From positions 62,001 through 126,000 of the forward strand of contig NZ_JAPMLT010000012.1 of the NCBI RefSeq assembly GCF_026410385.1: DNA of 64,000 nucleotides. The letters run 5' to 3'. Origin of the DNA: Tumebacillus lacus (GTDB lineage Bacteria > Bacillota > Bacilli > Tumebacillales > Tumebacillaceae). The position numbers were made by a program, and so were the translations under genes. Below the pieces are notes generated by a model. The model made no database searches, had not been told where the DNA came from, and worked only from the letters and a program-made list of their open reading frames with translations. Positions 34,778-43,167 of the stretch are shown here, piece by piece. How positions within the stretch are numbered: position 1 is the first letter of the stretch; every line of letters starts with the position of its first letter.

Positions 34778-37281
34778 ACTCCTTCTCCTAAGAGAGCAGA
34801 CCAGCTATTCACTTTGTCTCCCCACGCATATTTACGATTGTTTAGCATCCAAAGTTGCTTCTCGCAGCGTGTCATTGCTACATACAGCAGGCGTGCTTCC
34901 TCTCGAATGACCTCTTCTCTTTCATTCTCCGCCAGCTCTGAGTACTTCGAGTTTTCCCATGTTACCTCACCGTGCCTGATCAACCAACCAGCATTGATCC
35001 CATCGCTTTCCCGTTTGAATAGCAATTCACTGAAACTATCATTTTCCTCCCACCGGAAACTGCGTTCCGTGAAAGGAACGATAACCGTGTGAAACTCCAA
35101 CCCTTTCGACCGGTGAACCGTCATAATCTGAACACGGCCGTCTCTCTCTTCATCAGGGAGTTTCGGTTCATCCACATCACGGTTGATCGCTTGGTTCAAC
35201 TTCAGCCATTTGTTGAGGGAGTATAGCGTGAGGAAGTCATTGCTAAAGACATCATGAATCATTTCAAACAGCTGATTCAGGTTGCGACGATATTGCTTTG
35301 CCCGCTTCAGTGCCTCAGCTTTGTATTCAGTTTCATTCGAATTCACGGTAGAAATGATCTGCTCCTGACGCATCCGATATCGGGAGTATGGGTTAGTTTT
35401 TTCAATGATGCCTCTGAGGACAGAAAGAATCGGTTCCAATCGAATCCTTTCTTTGACACAATCCTTCCACTCCGGAAACGGTTGATGTTGGTGCAATATC
35501 TCCAGCAAACGCTCACGTTCACCATTGCAGGGAACCAGCGCTATCCAATCAATCTGCACCTGAGAATAGGAGGTCGCGTACAGATTAAGCATACTTTGCG
35601 GGTTGGTCGGGTAAAGCAATGCTTCTACCAAACTCGCGAAATCATTCACCGCATCGCTGGTGAAGAAAGTGCCCCCAATCTCCAAATCAAAGAAGATCCC
35701 AGCGTCTTCGAACCACTCCTTCACTCGTTGCGCTTCTCGGTTCGTACGTACAAGAACCGCCACCTTTGGTGTTTCCTCACTTTCTTGGAGACGCTCTTTT
35801 TCTTTGCGCACATCTTCAAGGGCCTGGCGGACCAATCGAATCGTGTGAACGGGGTGTCTGGCATCATCTTTGTCGTACGACACCCGTTCGATGTTCAGCG
35901 AATGAGCATCGTGTTTCATGCCAATTAACGGAGTCTCGTATACGAGATACTCCTTTTCTCCCCATCCTGCAAAGATCTTGTCGATCTTGCCGAGCAGCTC
36001 TCCTGCCGTTCGATAGTTTTTGACCAGCGGATAGCCTGTCATCTTTTGACCGTTCTGCTCCTCCAGCATTTCTTTCAGCCATGTGAAAGCCGTGTAGTTC
36101 GCCCCGCGAAACCGATAGATGCTTTGCTTAATGTCACCGACGACAAACAACGAACTGTCAAAAGCCCTCTGCAGGGAAGTGATCAGGCGGATTTGTGTGT
36201 CATCGGTGTCTTGAAACTCGTCAACAAACAAATATTGAATCGGTTGCGCGACATTACGGAAGTCGATGGTTGATCGAGCGATCATATCGATTTGTCTGGT
36301 CAAATCGTTCAAAGAAATCGCGTTTTCCTCTTCTTTCAGGTTCTGAAAACGTCGTTCGCACTCAGCAAACAAGGTTTGAAACATCTCTTGAAAACCCGCA
36401 CTCTCCCCCGCAGCAGTTCCCCATTGTAATTGACCGATTTCCTCGCGGGAAAAACCTTTTCGCTCCATCTCCTCCCAGAAATCAACGACTTTTTTTACGA
36501 GTTCATATAATCGAAGGCCTTGAAGTTTTTCCGTCACAGGATATTTTTCCATCCATTCTGCCAGAAACTCATCCAAAAACCCCTCAATCAATCTTTTTCT
36601 CTCCAAACCGAACGAGCGGATCTGAACTTTGGTACCAAATCCATGAACGGAACCGAGTTGCTGAACAAGTTTTTTGGCAAAAGAGTGAATGGTCGAGATT
36701 TGCATCGTATTCAACTCTTCAATGAGTCGAATGTATCGTTGATTGCCTGTCAATTGAAAACGGCTGAGAAACTCTTTTCGCAATTTGCGAAACATGTTCT
36801 TAGCCGCGTCTCTGGTAAAAGTAATCATAACGATGTCCTTGAGTGTTACGTCAGTCATGTGCAGCAAAAAGAGAATTCGTTGCACCATAACGGTCGTTTT
36901 CCCTGTCCCCGCGCCTGCTTCTACAGACAGATGTTGCTCAGGCGGAGCATGTTCAATCCGATATTGCTCTACGTTAAAAGACGGATTTAATTCTGCTATT
37001 TGGTCAAGGCACGATTCGACATCACCAAACTGACCATCTACCACTATACAGGGTGTCGGCACAGTCGAGTGGTTGAGTTCAGCGGAAATAAATACGGACA
37101 GCAAATTGCTCTGCTCAAAACGCTCCAATCCTTCCAATGTCGGAGAACCATCCAGGAAGAGAATTACTTTGACCCCATTCTCTAACAACTGGAGTACTCG
37201 ATCCCTGTATTCATCAGTGAATGGAGAGCCGTAGTTTGCAAATAAGAGGGAATATTTCGGCGACAAGGACTGAAGTTCCAT
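34774..37281 (-). CDS. AddA-like SF1 helicase without C-terminal nuclease
   Basis: This 835-residue UvrD/AddA-type helicase has Walker A GAGTGKTT (123-130), motif II FVDEFQDTD, motif III VGDIKQSIYRFRGANY, motif V IMTVHRSKGLEFHTVIVPF and motif VI LLYVAMTRCEKQLWML. It stops about 25 residues later. AddA proteins run to about 1,200 residues and end in a PD-(D/E)XK nuclease, which is absent here. About 100 extra residues precede the Q-motif (NVEQYRIEHAPPEQ), with no recognised fold. It is the first gene of the five-gene operon. Confidence 0.88.
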   Translation of the reverse strand: MELQSLSPKYSLLFANYGSPFTDEYRDRVLQLLENGVKVILFLDGSPTLEGLERFEQSNLLSVFISAELNHSTVPTPCIVVDGQFGDVESCLDQIAELNPSFNVEQYRIEHAPPEQHLSVEAGAGTGKTTVMVQRILFLLHMTDVTLKDIVMITFTRDAAKNMFRKLRKEFLSRFQLTGNQRYIRLIEELNTMQISTIHSFAKKLVQQLGSVHGFGTKVQIRSFGLERKRLIEGFLDEFLAEWMEKYPVTEKLQGLRLYELVKKVVDFWEEMERKGFSREEIGQLQWGTAAGESAGFQEMFQTLFAECERRFQNLKEEENAISLNDLTRQIDMIARSTIDFRNVAQPIQYLFVDEFQDTDDTQIRLITSLQRAFDSSLFVVGDIKQSIYRFRGANYTAFTWLKEMLEEQNGQKMTGYPLVKNYRTAGELLGKIDKIFAGWGEKEYLVYETPLIGMKHDAHSLNIERVSYDKDDARHPVHTIRLVRQALEDVRKEKERLQESEETPKVAVLVRTNREAQRVKEWFEDAGIFFDLEIGGTFFTSDAVNDFASLVEALLYPTNPQSMLNLYATSYSQVQIDWIALVPCNGERERLLEILHQHQPFPEWKDCVKERIRLEPILSVLRGIIEKTNPYSRYRMRQEQIISTVNSNETEYKAEALKRAKQYRRNLNQLFEMIHDVFSNDFLTLYSLNKWLKLNQAINRDVDEPKLPDEERDGRVQIMTVHRSKGLEFHTVIVPFTERSFRWEENDSFSELLFKRESDGINAGWLIRHGEVTWENSKYSELAENEREEVIREEARLLYVAMTRCEKQLWMLNNRKYAWGDKVNSWSALLGEGV

Positions 37282-37856
37282 CTGTTTTGAACCCCTTTCA
37301 GATATCGAAACACTTCTAAAAGTCTATTTCTTCTGCTTAGAAGAAAGTTCGCATATAATTAGCACTATTGATATATTGATACATAACCACCATACCTGTC
37401 AAATGAAGTAAACATTCGAGATGTTTTACTGTCGGTTCACCAAAGATGAATAGGTTTACGGGGCAAGAGTTACTATATTTTGTAAATCCCTTAATTCCCC
37501 CCCCTCCTGTCTGCTTATCAAAATGTTTCCCATTTATACTTAGTAGAGTTATACTCTCACTGAATCACAAATTTTCTATAACGATTTGCTACGGTTGCAT
37601 ACAGATTTCACTGGAGATAGCAGTTGAAGAAGACGGTGAACCATACCGCGCCTTGCAGATATGATCGAGGAAGTCAATCGCTGCACGAAAGAAATACTGT
37701 TAGCACGAGGAATTGGAGCCGCCGAGTGCTTGTGCGCATCCTAATTTTTTTCGAATATGATCCTTAAAATAACCTCATAAGGTCATTTCCTATTTCTGTT
37801 AGCAGGATATAATATGGATGAGTTCAGGATAAATATGAAAAAATTTGGTGATCTGT
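37282..37856. other. Divergent intergenic region with inverted repeat
   Basis: This 575-base AT-rich stretch separates the helicase operon from the restriction-modification genes. An inverted repeat with perfect 8-base arms (TTTCTTCT 37327-37334 and AGAAGAAA 37339-37346) lies 46-65 bases upstream of the AddA-like start. A minus-strand TTGACA (37397-37402) may be the operon -35, but its -10 is unclear. A plus-strand TATAAT lies at 37808-37813 before the HTH gene. Frames between 37600 and 37745 (EEDGEPYRAL; MIEEVNRCTKEILLARGIG) could be remnants of a gene. No intact gene was seen. Confidence 0.45.
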
Positions 37857-38345
37857 ATGAGTGAAATGAGGGAGCATCTCCCCCGGAAAGAAACTGTGCA
37901 AAAACTCCTGCAAAAGATTCTTGTTTGGAAGTTCATGGGCAATATGACCAGAGCTCTGAAGCAACGCAACCTTACGCACACAGAACTGAGCAAAGCCGCC
38001 GGAAGAGTTGCCAGTGCTTTTAACAAAACGATCAACCAAGTCGAGGACCTGCGCCTGTCATCTTTTCTTCGATACTGGGTCGTGATTTCGGAGCTTACGG
38101 CAGATGACAACCTCCATGAAAAAATCGTTTTTGAGGAGTTGATCGATGAAGAGATTCGAAGAATGATCGCTGTTCTCTCAGACCTTTCCTACGAGGACCA
38201 ACCTTCGCATCTTCTGATTAGCGAAAGGGAGTTTTTCATCGGTCTTCGGGTACATGTGGAAGGCCTGAAGAAAAAACATGCTCTTGGGCCGGAGGAGTCC
38301 GAGACGTATGAGCTGATTGCAGAGTTGTGCGAGAGGATTGATTAA
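37857..38345 (+). CDS. HTH-containing protein upstream of the restriction gene
   Basis: This roughly 162-residue protein has a helix-turn-helix-like segment at about residues 30-75 (LKQRNLTHTELSKAAGRVAS, then FNKTINQVEDLRLSSFLRYW) and a helical C-terminal half. Its stop lies one base before the TTG start of the AlwI-family endonuclease, so the two are coupled. A GGTGATC ribosome site precedes ATG 37857. It could be a controller of the restriction gene, though it is longer than classic C proteins, or an accessory subunit. No firm family assignment. Confidence 0.65.
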   Translation: MSEMREHLPRKETVQKLLQKILVWKFMGNMTRALKQRNLTHTELSKAAGRVASAFNKTINQVEDLRLSSFLRYWVVISELTADDNLHEKIVFEELIDEEIRRMIAVLSDLSYEDQPSHLLISEREFFIGLRVHVEGLKKKHALGPEESETYELIAELCERID

Positions 38346-38346
38346 C

Positions 38347-39960
38347 TTGGCAAAAGAACGAAAAGTTTGGTTCATTACCCGTCCGGAGCGCGATCCAAAG
38401 TTTCACGATGAAGCGATGGCCGCGTTGCAGAAAGCAACAGACGACTTTTCTGTAAAATGGGCAAATAACCGCGAAGCTCACAAACAGTTTGAGTCAGTGT
38501 TGAGTCAGTCCGGCCTGAAGCGCAATAACATCAGTGATTCCGGTTCAGGCGGCCGCACTTGGGCAGCCATGCTGAGGACATTTGCTTATTGCTACACAAA
38601 TGAGGATGGGTACCTCGTGCCTACAAAGGCAGGACGTAAACTCATCGAGGGTGAGAAAGTTTTTGATAACATCAAAAAACAAATTCTCACTTTGCAAATC
38701 CCGAACGCCTATTTTCTTGAATCGGGGTTTCGACCGAAGTTTGAAGAAGACTTCAGCATCAGACCCGCCAGATTTCTGATCAAACTGACCAATCAACCGG
38801 ATCTGAACTACTATGTGACCAAGGAAGAAATTACTTATTTTGTCCTTACGGCGAAAAAGGACAACGAGTTGACCTTTATAACAGAGAAGATTTTGGAGTT
38901 TCGCCATGCCACCGATATCGGTAAACAGGAGATTCGTCAGCACACGGCAGAAGTGTACGATCACCGGGAGCGTTCTGACAAAGGTGCGAGAGATTTTGAA
39001 ATGGCACACTCCGATGTGGCACACACCTTTATGCTGATTTCCGATTATACCGGTTTGGTCGAGTATATCCGAGGCGATTCGCTTCGGGCCATCCCCGCGG
39101 ACAGCAAAAAAGTCTCTGCGGAACTGGCGTTTTTCGATGAACGCTACCCGTTCAACAATCGGTACAAAATCTCTCCGCAGCGAATGGCTGAGAACAACGG
39201 CCTCGATGTGGACAGTTTCAAAGCCAGCGGCTATGGAACGGAAAAACCGGCAACCAGTAAAAATAAGTTAGAGAACAAAATCAAAAAAACCTTGGAATCC
39301 TATCCGGCAGTCGATACACTCAGCACGGATGAGATCAAGGAAATCCTGCAAAAAGTATTGCCTCCACGAGATGCTGAGGCACAAGCGTTTGAGTTGAAGG
39401 AACGGTCCTATGGTGCTTTGAACACCGACTTCGTGGAGGCTTATTTAAACGAAAAGGACCCTCTCGCGTTTGAAGATAAGACCGGCGAGATCTTCAAAGC
39501 GATAGGGTTCGATGTCATGATGAGGCCTAAGCCCCATACCCCCACCACAACGAAGATCGAGATTCTTTTGAAGTATGGCGACAAGGAATGCGGCATTATC
39601 GATGCAAAAAATCATAAGAAATTCAACCTGTCGGCAAGCCTCGCCTCACACATGGTGACCGAGTACCTGCCGCACTACGATGGAATTGACGGCCGGGATG
39701 TTCAATTCTTTGGATATGTCTCCGCTACCACTTTCAGCGGTGAAAAAACCCTGAAGAAAATCACAGAGAAGATCAAGGATAAAATTCCTGACCGCGAGAT
39801 CCAAGGCATGATCATAAGTGCTCCGGTTCTGCTGGCATTCCTCGATTACTGTCTGGAAGAAAATCTGTCTAAACAAGAACGAGTCGCATTGTTCTTGAAG
39901 GCATTCAACAACACCGGTTACGACAACTTCGGTAAACTGCTGAAAGCAGTCAACAATTAA
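38347..39960 (+). CDS. AlwI-family type II restriction endonuclease
   Basis: This roughly 537-residue protein starts (M)AKERKVWFITRPERDPKFH. It matches the AlwI family from memory through GSGGRTWAAMLRTFAYCY, ILTLQIPNAYFLESGFRP and YYVTKEEITYFVLTAKKDN. A C-terminal PD-(D/E)XK nuclease is likely, with GIIDAKNH (D419, K421) as the catalytic strand. AlwI itself cuts next to GGATC; this enzyme's site is unknown. TTG 38347 follows GAGAGG by ten bases. It converges on a cytosine methyltransferase gene that probably protects the host. Confidence 0.8.
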   Translation: MAKERKVWFITRPERDPKFHDEAMAALQKATDDFSVKWANNREAHKQFESVLSQSGLKRNNISDSGSGGRTWAAMLRTFAYCYTNEDGYLVPTKAGRKLIEGEKVFDNIKKQILTLQIPNAYFLESGFRPKFEEDFSIRPARFLIKLTNQPDLNYYVTKEEITYFVLTAKKDNELTFITEKILEFRHATDIGKQEIRQHTAEVYDHRERSDKGARDFEMAHSDVAHTFMLISDYTGLVEYIRGDSLRAIPADSKKVSAELAFFDERYPFNNRYKISPQRMAENNGLDVDSFKASGYGTEKPATSKNKLENKIKKTLESYPAVDTLSTDEIKEILQKVLPPRDAEAQAFELKERSYGALNTDFVEAYLNEKDPLAFEDKTGEIFKAIGFDVMMRPKPHTPTTTKIEILLKYGDKECGIIDAKNHKKFNLSASLASHMVTEYLPHYDGIDGRDVQFFGYVSATTFSGEKTLKKITEKIKDKIPDREIQGMIISAPVLLAFLDYCLEENLSKQERVALFLKAFNNTGYDNFGKLLKAVNN

Positions 39961-39991
39961 TCATGATCACGCCGTGATCGTCCTCATTATG

Positions 39992-40027
39992 CAAAAAAAC
40001 AGGAGGGCATCTGCCCTCCTGTTTTTT
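39992..40027. terminator. Bidirectional terminator between endonuclease and methyltransferase genes
   Basis: ACAGGAGGGC (39999-40008) pairs perfectly with GCCCTCCTGT (40013-40022), with A7 before and T6 after. It overlaps the methyltransferase stop codon. Confidence 0.9.
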
Positions 40028-41144
40028 ATACTTTCAAACTGAGTTGAGTCTCTGTTTCGAAATCGATTCCGAGTCCCTTCCACCAGTCGGACTGTTCCAA
40101 GGCGTCATACTCCATCCCGGCGAAAGTCTTGAAGATCGCCTCGAAGATCACTTTGGAGCCCTGCGGAGGCACAGCCATTCCGATCTGTTGACGGACCTTT
40201 TCCTTCTTGCCTAAAAACTCAAAGGTATCCGGGAAGGTCTGAAGTCTCGCACGCTCACGATTGGTCAAGGCGCGCGGTTCCGCCCAATGATAGACATGCG
40301 TGCCTCCGCCGCCACTGCCTGTCACGGTGTAGGAAGGCTTATTGGGATGCAGACGCTTGTAGATCTGGCTCAATTTTGCACCCTTGACCTTCAGGCGAAG
40401 ATGCTCCGGCACGCCTTCATACCATGCGTTTTCACCTGGCGGGATGTGGTTCAGCATCTGAATGACTTTATCCGAATGCTTTGTAAACTCGTGATTGAAC
40501 GCATCATCAGGGATGGGCGGGTTCTCGATGGCCTCACGCGCAGTTACAAAGTTGCCGCTGTGAGTCGGTACCGGGATTTTAAAATCCAGTCCCAGATCTT
40601 TTCGAATCCCCACAATGATGATCCGATGACGTGCTTGCGGCACGCCGTATTCTTCAAATTTGTAGAGATGAGGAGTCAGGTTGTAGCCTCTCCCTGCAGA
40701 TGCCAGATCGCGAAGGATGTTGATGAAGGCCTTCCCTTCATTCGCGCTCTGCAGGCCACCCACATTTTCTGCGATGAAGAACTTGGGGTTGTGATAGTTG
40801 ATGACCTTTACACCGTATGTGTACAGTGGACCGTAATCGCCGGTCATGCCCCGCTGCTCACCGACGATGCTGTAATCGTTGCAAGGAAATCCAAAGGAAA
40901 ACGCATCAATATCGGCCAGTTCATGAATATTTAGTTCTTGAACAGGCTGATTGTAAACGATCGCTTCCTGATGATTCTTCAAGATGTTGTGTTTATAGGT
41001 AGCGCAGGCGCTCTCGTCGATGTCGTTCGCCCAAACGTGTTCCACTTTATATTCTTCTCCCGAACGGTCCGTGATCGCAGCCATTTTTGCACCATAGGCC
41101 AAACCGCCGGGACCGTTGAAGAACTCTCCCATTCTGAAAATCAC
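40026..41144 (-). CDS. DNA C5-cytosine methyltransferase
   Basis: This 372-residue enzyme transfers methyl from SAM to carbon 5 of cytosine. Motif I is FFNGPGGLAYGAKMA. Motif IV carries the catalytic C88 in GFPCNDYS, with PCN in place of the commoner PCQ. Motif VI is ENVGG, motif VIII QARHRIIIVGIR, and motifs IX-X are RERARLQTFPDTF and QIGMAVPPQ. The target-recognition region lies at about residues 195-310. The start is GTG 41144, eight bases after GAGAGGTG. It is convergent with the endonuclease and divergent from vsr, and all three likely form one system. Confidence 0.93.
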   Translation of the reverse strand: MIFRMGEFFNGPGGLAYGAKMAAITDRSGEEYKVEHVWANDIDESACATYKHNILKNHQEAIVYNQPVQELNIHELADIDAFSFGFPCNDYSIVGEQRGMTGDYGPLYTYGVKVINYHNPKFFIAENVGGLQSANEGKAFINILRDLASAGRGYNLTPHLYKFEEYGVPQARHRIIIVGIRKDLGLDFKIPVPTHSGNFVTAREAIENPPIPDDAFNHEFTKHSDKVIQMLNHIPPGENAWYEGVPEHLRLKVKGAKLSQIYKRLHPNKPSYTVTGSGGGGTHVYHWAEPRALTNRERARLQTFPDTFEFLGKKEKVRQQIGMAVPPQGSKVIFEAIFKTFAGMEYDALEQSDWWKGLGIDFETETQLSLKV

Positions 41145-41387
41145 AGCCGAAACACCTCTCTATTCATCTCCATACAGTCGCTCGCACGCTGGATAGATGA
41201 TCAGGACATACTCTACTAGAATAGTATTTTTTCGTTTTCTTTTCTACAGCACTCGAATGCATTTCGACAAGCTATCTCCCGTTCCTTCTTACACACTTTG
41301 TGTACCTTTGGTTTTCGAACCTAAGAGTATAGGGAAAAGAGGAATCTGGGAAACTCACGGCAAGCAACATCCGGAGGAGGAAGTCAG

Positions 41388-41819
41388 ATGGCCGACACAC
41401 TTACGAAAGAAGCCCGCAGCCGCAACATGAGCGCAATCCGTTCAACCCGCACAAAGTTGGAGAATCGCGTAGCGAAGGAACTATGGAAGCGAGGTTATCG
41501 GTTCCAGCACAACGTACGTGACCTGTTTGGCAAACCTGATCTGTCCATGAAGAAGTGGAAAATCGCTGTTTTCATAGACTCTTGCTTTTGGCATGGGTGC
41601 GAACTACATGCGCAAGTGCCCGCAGCAAATCAGGAGTTTTGGCTTAAGAAAATAGCCCGTAATAAAGAGAGAGACCTGAATGTCACACAATACTATCAGG
41701 ACGCCGGGTGGACGGTGCTTCGTTACTGGGAGCATGATATCAAGAAGGATTTTGAAAGGGTTATTGAAATGATCGGCGAGCATGTGTATCTGGCTAAGAA
41801 AGAGAAAGGCTCGCTCTAA
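41388..41819 (+). CDS. vsr: Very short patch repair endonuclease
   Basis: This 143-residue nickase starts repair of T:G mismatches made when 5-methylcytosine deaminates. The active-site block reads FGKPDLSMKKWKIAVFIDSC followed by FWHGCELH, with the family's Asp and His residues. The N-terminus (TKEARSRNMSAIRSTRTKLE) is typical. ATG 41388 follows GGAGGAAG. Its presence beside a C5-cytosine methyltransferase supports real cytosine methylation by that enzyme. Confidence 0.95.
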   Translation: MADTLTKEARSRNMSAIRSTRTKLENRVAKELWKRGYRFQHNVRDLFGKPDLSMKKWKIAVFIDSCFWHGCELHAQVPAANQEFWLKKIARNKERDLNVTQYYQDAGWTVLRYWEHDIKKDFERVIEMIGEHVYLAKKEKGSL

Positions 41820-41841
41820 ATTGAATCAAATTTGTCCATGC

Positions 41842-41880
41842 GGGGCGTGTTGCAACGGCACGCCCCTCATTATTTTCGTG
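41842..41880 (+). terminator. Terminator after vsr
   Basis: GGGGCGTG (41842-41849) pairs with CACGCCCC (41860-41867), followed by a T-rich stretch. Confidence 0.75.
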
Positions 41881-42018
41881 TTTTTAAGACTCTGACAGTG
41901 GAAATCTTTGAAAGTGCAAGTGGTGACGAATGCAAATATTGATGTATAATTACTACACGAAATATTTTAACGTAAATGTTAATGTGATAGCTCCCCGTAT
42001 AATAAGGAGGACAGTATA

Positions 42019-43167
42019 TTGACTCCCGGTATTTCAATTCCACTTGGAAGACGCATCTCAGAGATCCTGCACGAAAAGGGAATCTCCCCCAATGCATTCA
42101 GTCAGAGAATCGGAATGGGCAAAGACACTTTTTACAGCTGCATCAAAGGCGACCGTTATATCAAACCTTCCGAACTCGCCCTTATGGCATCCAAATTGAA
42201 CCTTACCAGTGATCGAATTCTACAGAGAGACAACGAAAAAGAATTTCTGGAAGTACGCTCGCTTCTGGAGCGAAAAGTGAACATTCAACGTGCGCTGGAA
42301 TTAGCCCAACACCTCTTTCAGAGTGCCCTTGGATGGACTGAGAAGTTCGATCTGTTAAACGATATCGGGACAGCTTATCATCATCTGAAGGACTACGAGC
42401 AAGCACACCGCGCTTGGGTGGCCGCTCTGCCCTACGCGGAAAAGATTCATTCGGCCTACGGAGAATACGAACGTCTTTTTCGAATTACAAAAAACCTGAT
42501 CATCTCCTATACCCAAAGAAACGATTTTGCCAAGTTGACTCAGATCCTGGCAGAAATGGAGCCTTCTTTCGAGAATTCAAATCCGGACTATGCGGGTGCT
42601 TTGAGTTATTCACACGCGATGGTAGCCTTAAAGTTGGGCGACAAGGAACTGTGCCGGGACAAGCTGTACCAGCAACTTCGATTCAATCAGATGATGAATG
42701 TGACGAGAGCGGTGGGGATTGCCCATCACAACGTTTCTTATATCGAGTACCTGCTTGGGAACTATGAGGTGGCAAGGTCGCATTCTGAGAAAGCAATGGA
42801 TCTGCTCATTGATTTTCCCGATCTTTATTTCGAATCGGTTAAAGATTTTGTCCGCATCCTGTGGCATCTGGATCAATTCGACCTTGCAAAGGAAAAAGTC
42901 GTAACTTCGCTCGAATCGGTGGAACAATTCAACCTACCGGAAGCACGGGCGAAACTGCTGGTCTTGAAAGCTTTGACTCACAACGATGCAACGAGTGCGG
43001 AATCCATTTTTTCAATAGGCGGACTAGATGAAAAGCTCTATCTCCTTGCTTGTCATTTCTTACTGGACTTTTGCAGAACGGCGAATGACGCAGAAGGGCT
43101 TTTGAGATATTATAAAATCATGAAGAGATACGATAAATCACCGTTGTCCGTTTGGGAGGGTATTTAA
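42019..43167 (+). CDS. HTH-TPR regulator of RRNPP (Rap/NprR/PlcR/AimR) type
   Basis: This 382-residue protein has an N-terminal XRE-type helix-turn-helix (about residues 8-60: RRISEILHEKGISPNAFSQR through GDRYIKPSELALMASKL). About 300 residues of TPR-like helices follow (for example DIGTAYHHLKDYEQAHRAWV). This layout belongs to cytoplasmic receptors that bind re-imported signal peptides and switch DNA binding. TTG 42019 follows AAGGAGG by eight bases. A TTAAC/GTTAA palindrome (41967-41982) lies between a TATAAT at 41945 and another at 41998, a possible own operator. Its stop overlaps the start of a 42-aa propeptide gene. Confidence 0.8.
   Translation: MTPGISIPLGRRISEILHEKGISPNAFSQRIGMGKDTFYSCIKGDRYIKPSELALMASKLNLTSDRILQRDNEKEFLEVRSLLERKVNIQRALELAQHLFQSALGWTEKFDLLNDIGTAYHHLKDYEQAHRAWVAALPYAEKIHSAYGEYERLFRITKNLIISYTQRNDFAKLTQILAEMEPSFENSNPDYAGALSYSHAMVALKLGDKELCRDKLYQQLRFNQMMNVTRAVGIAHHNVSYIEYLLGNYEVARSHSEKAMDLLIDFPDLYFESVKDFVRILWHLDQFDLAKEKVVTSLESVEQFNLPEARAKLLVLKALTHNDATSAESIFSIGGLDEKLYLLACHFLLDFCRTANDAEGLLRYYKIMKRYDKSPLSVWEGI

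Noticed and set aside
37446-37664. 72-codon plus-strand frame in the island control region
   Set aside because: No ribosome site and low-complexity start (LIPPPPVCLSK). Only its last residues look protein-like, so it is mentioned as a possible remnant only.
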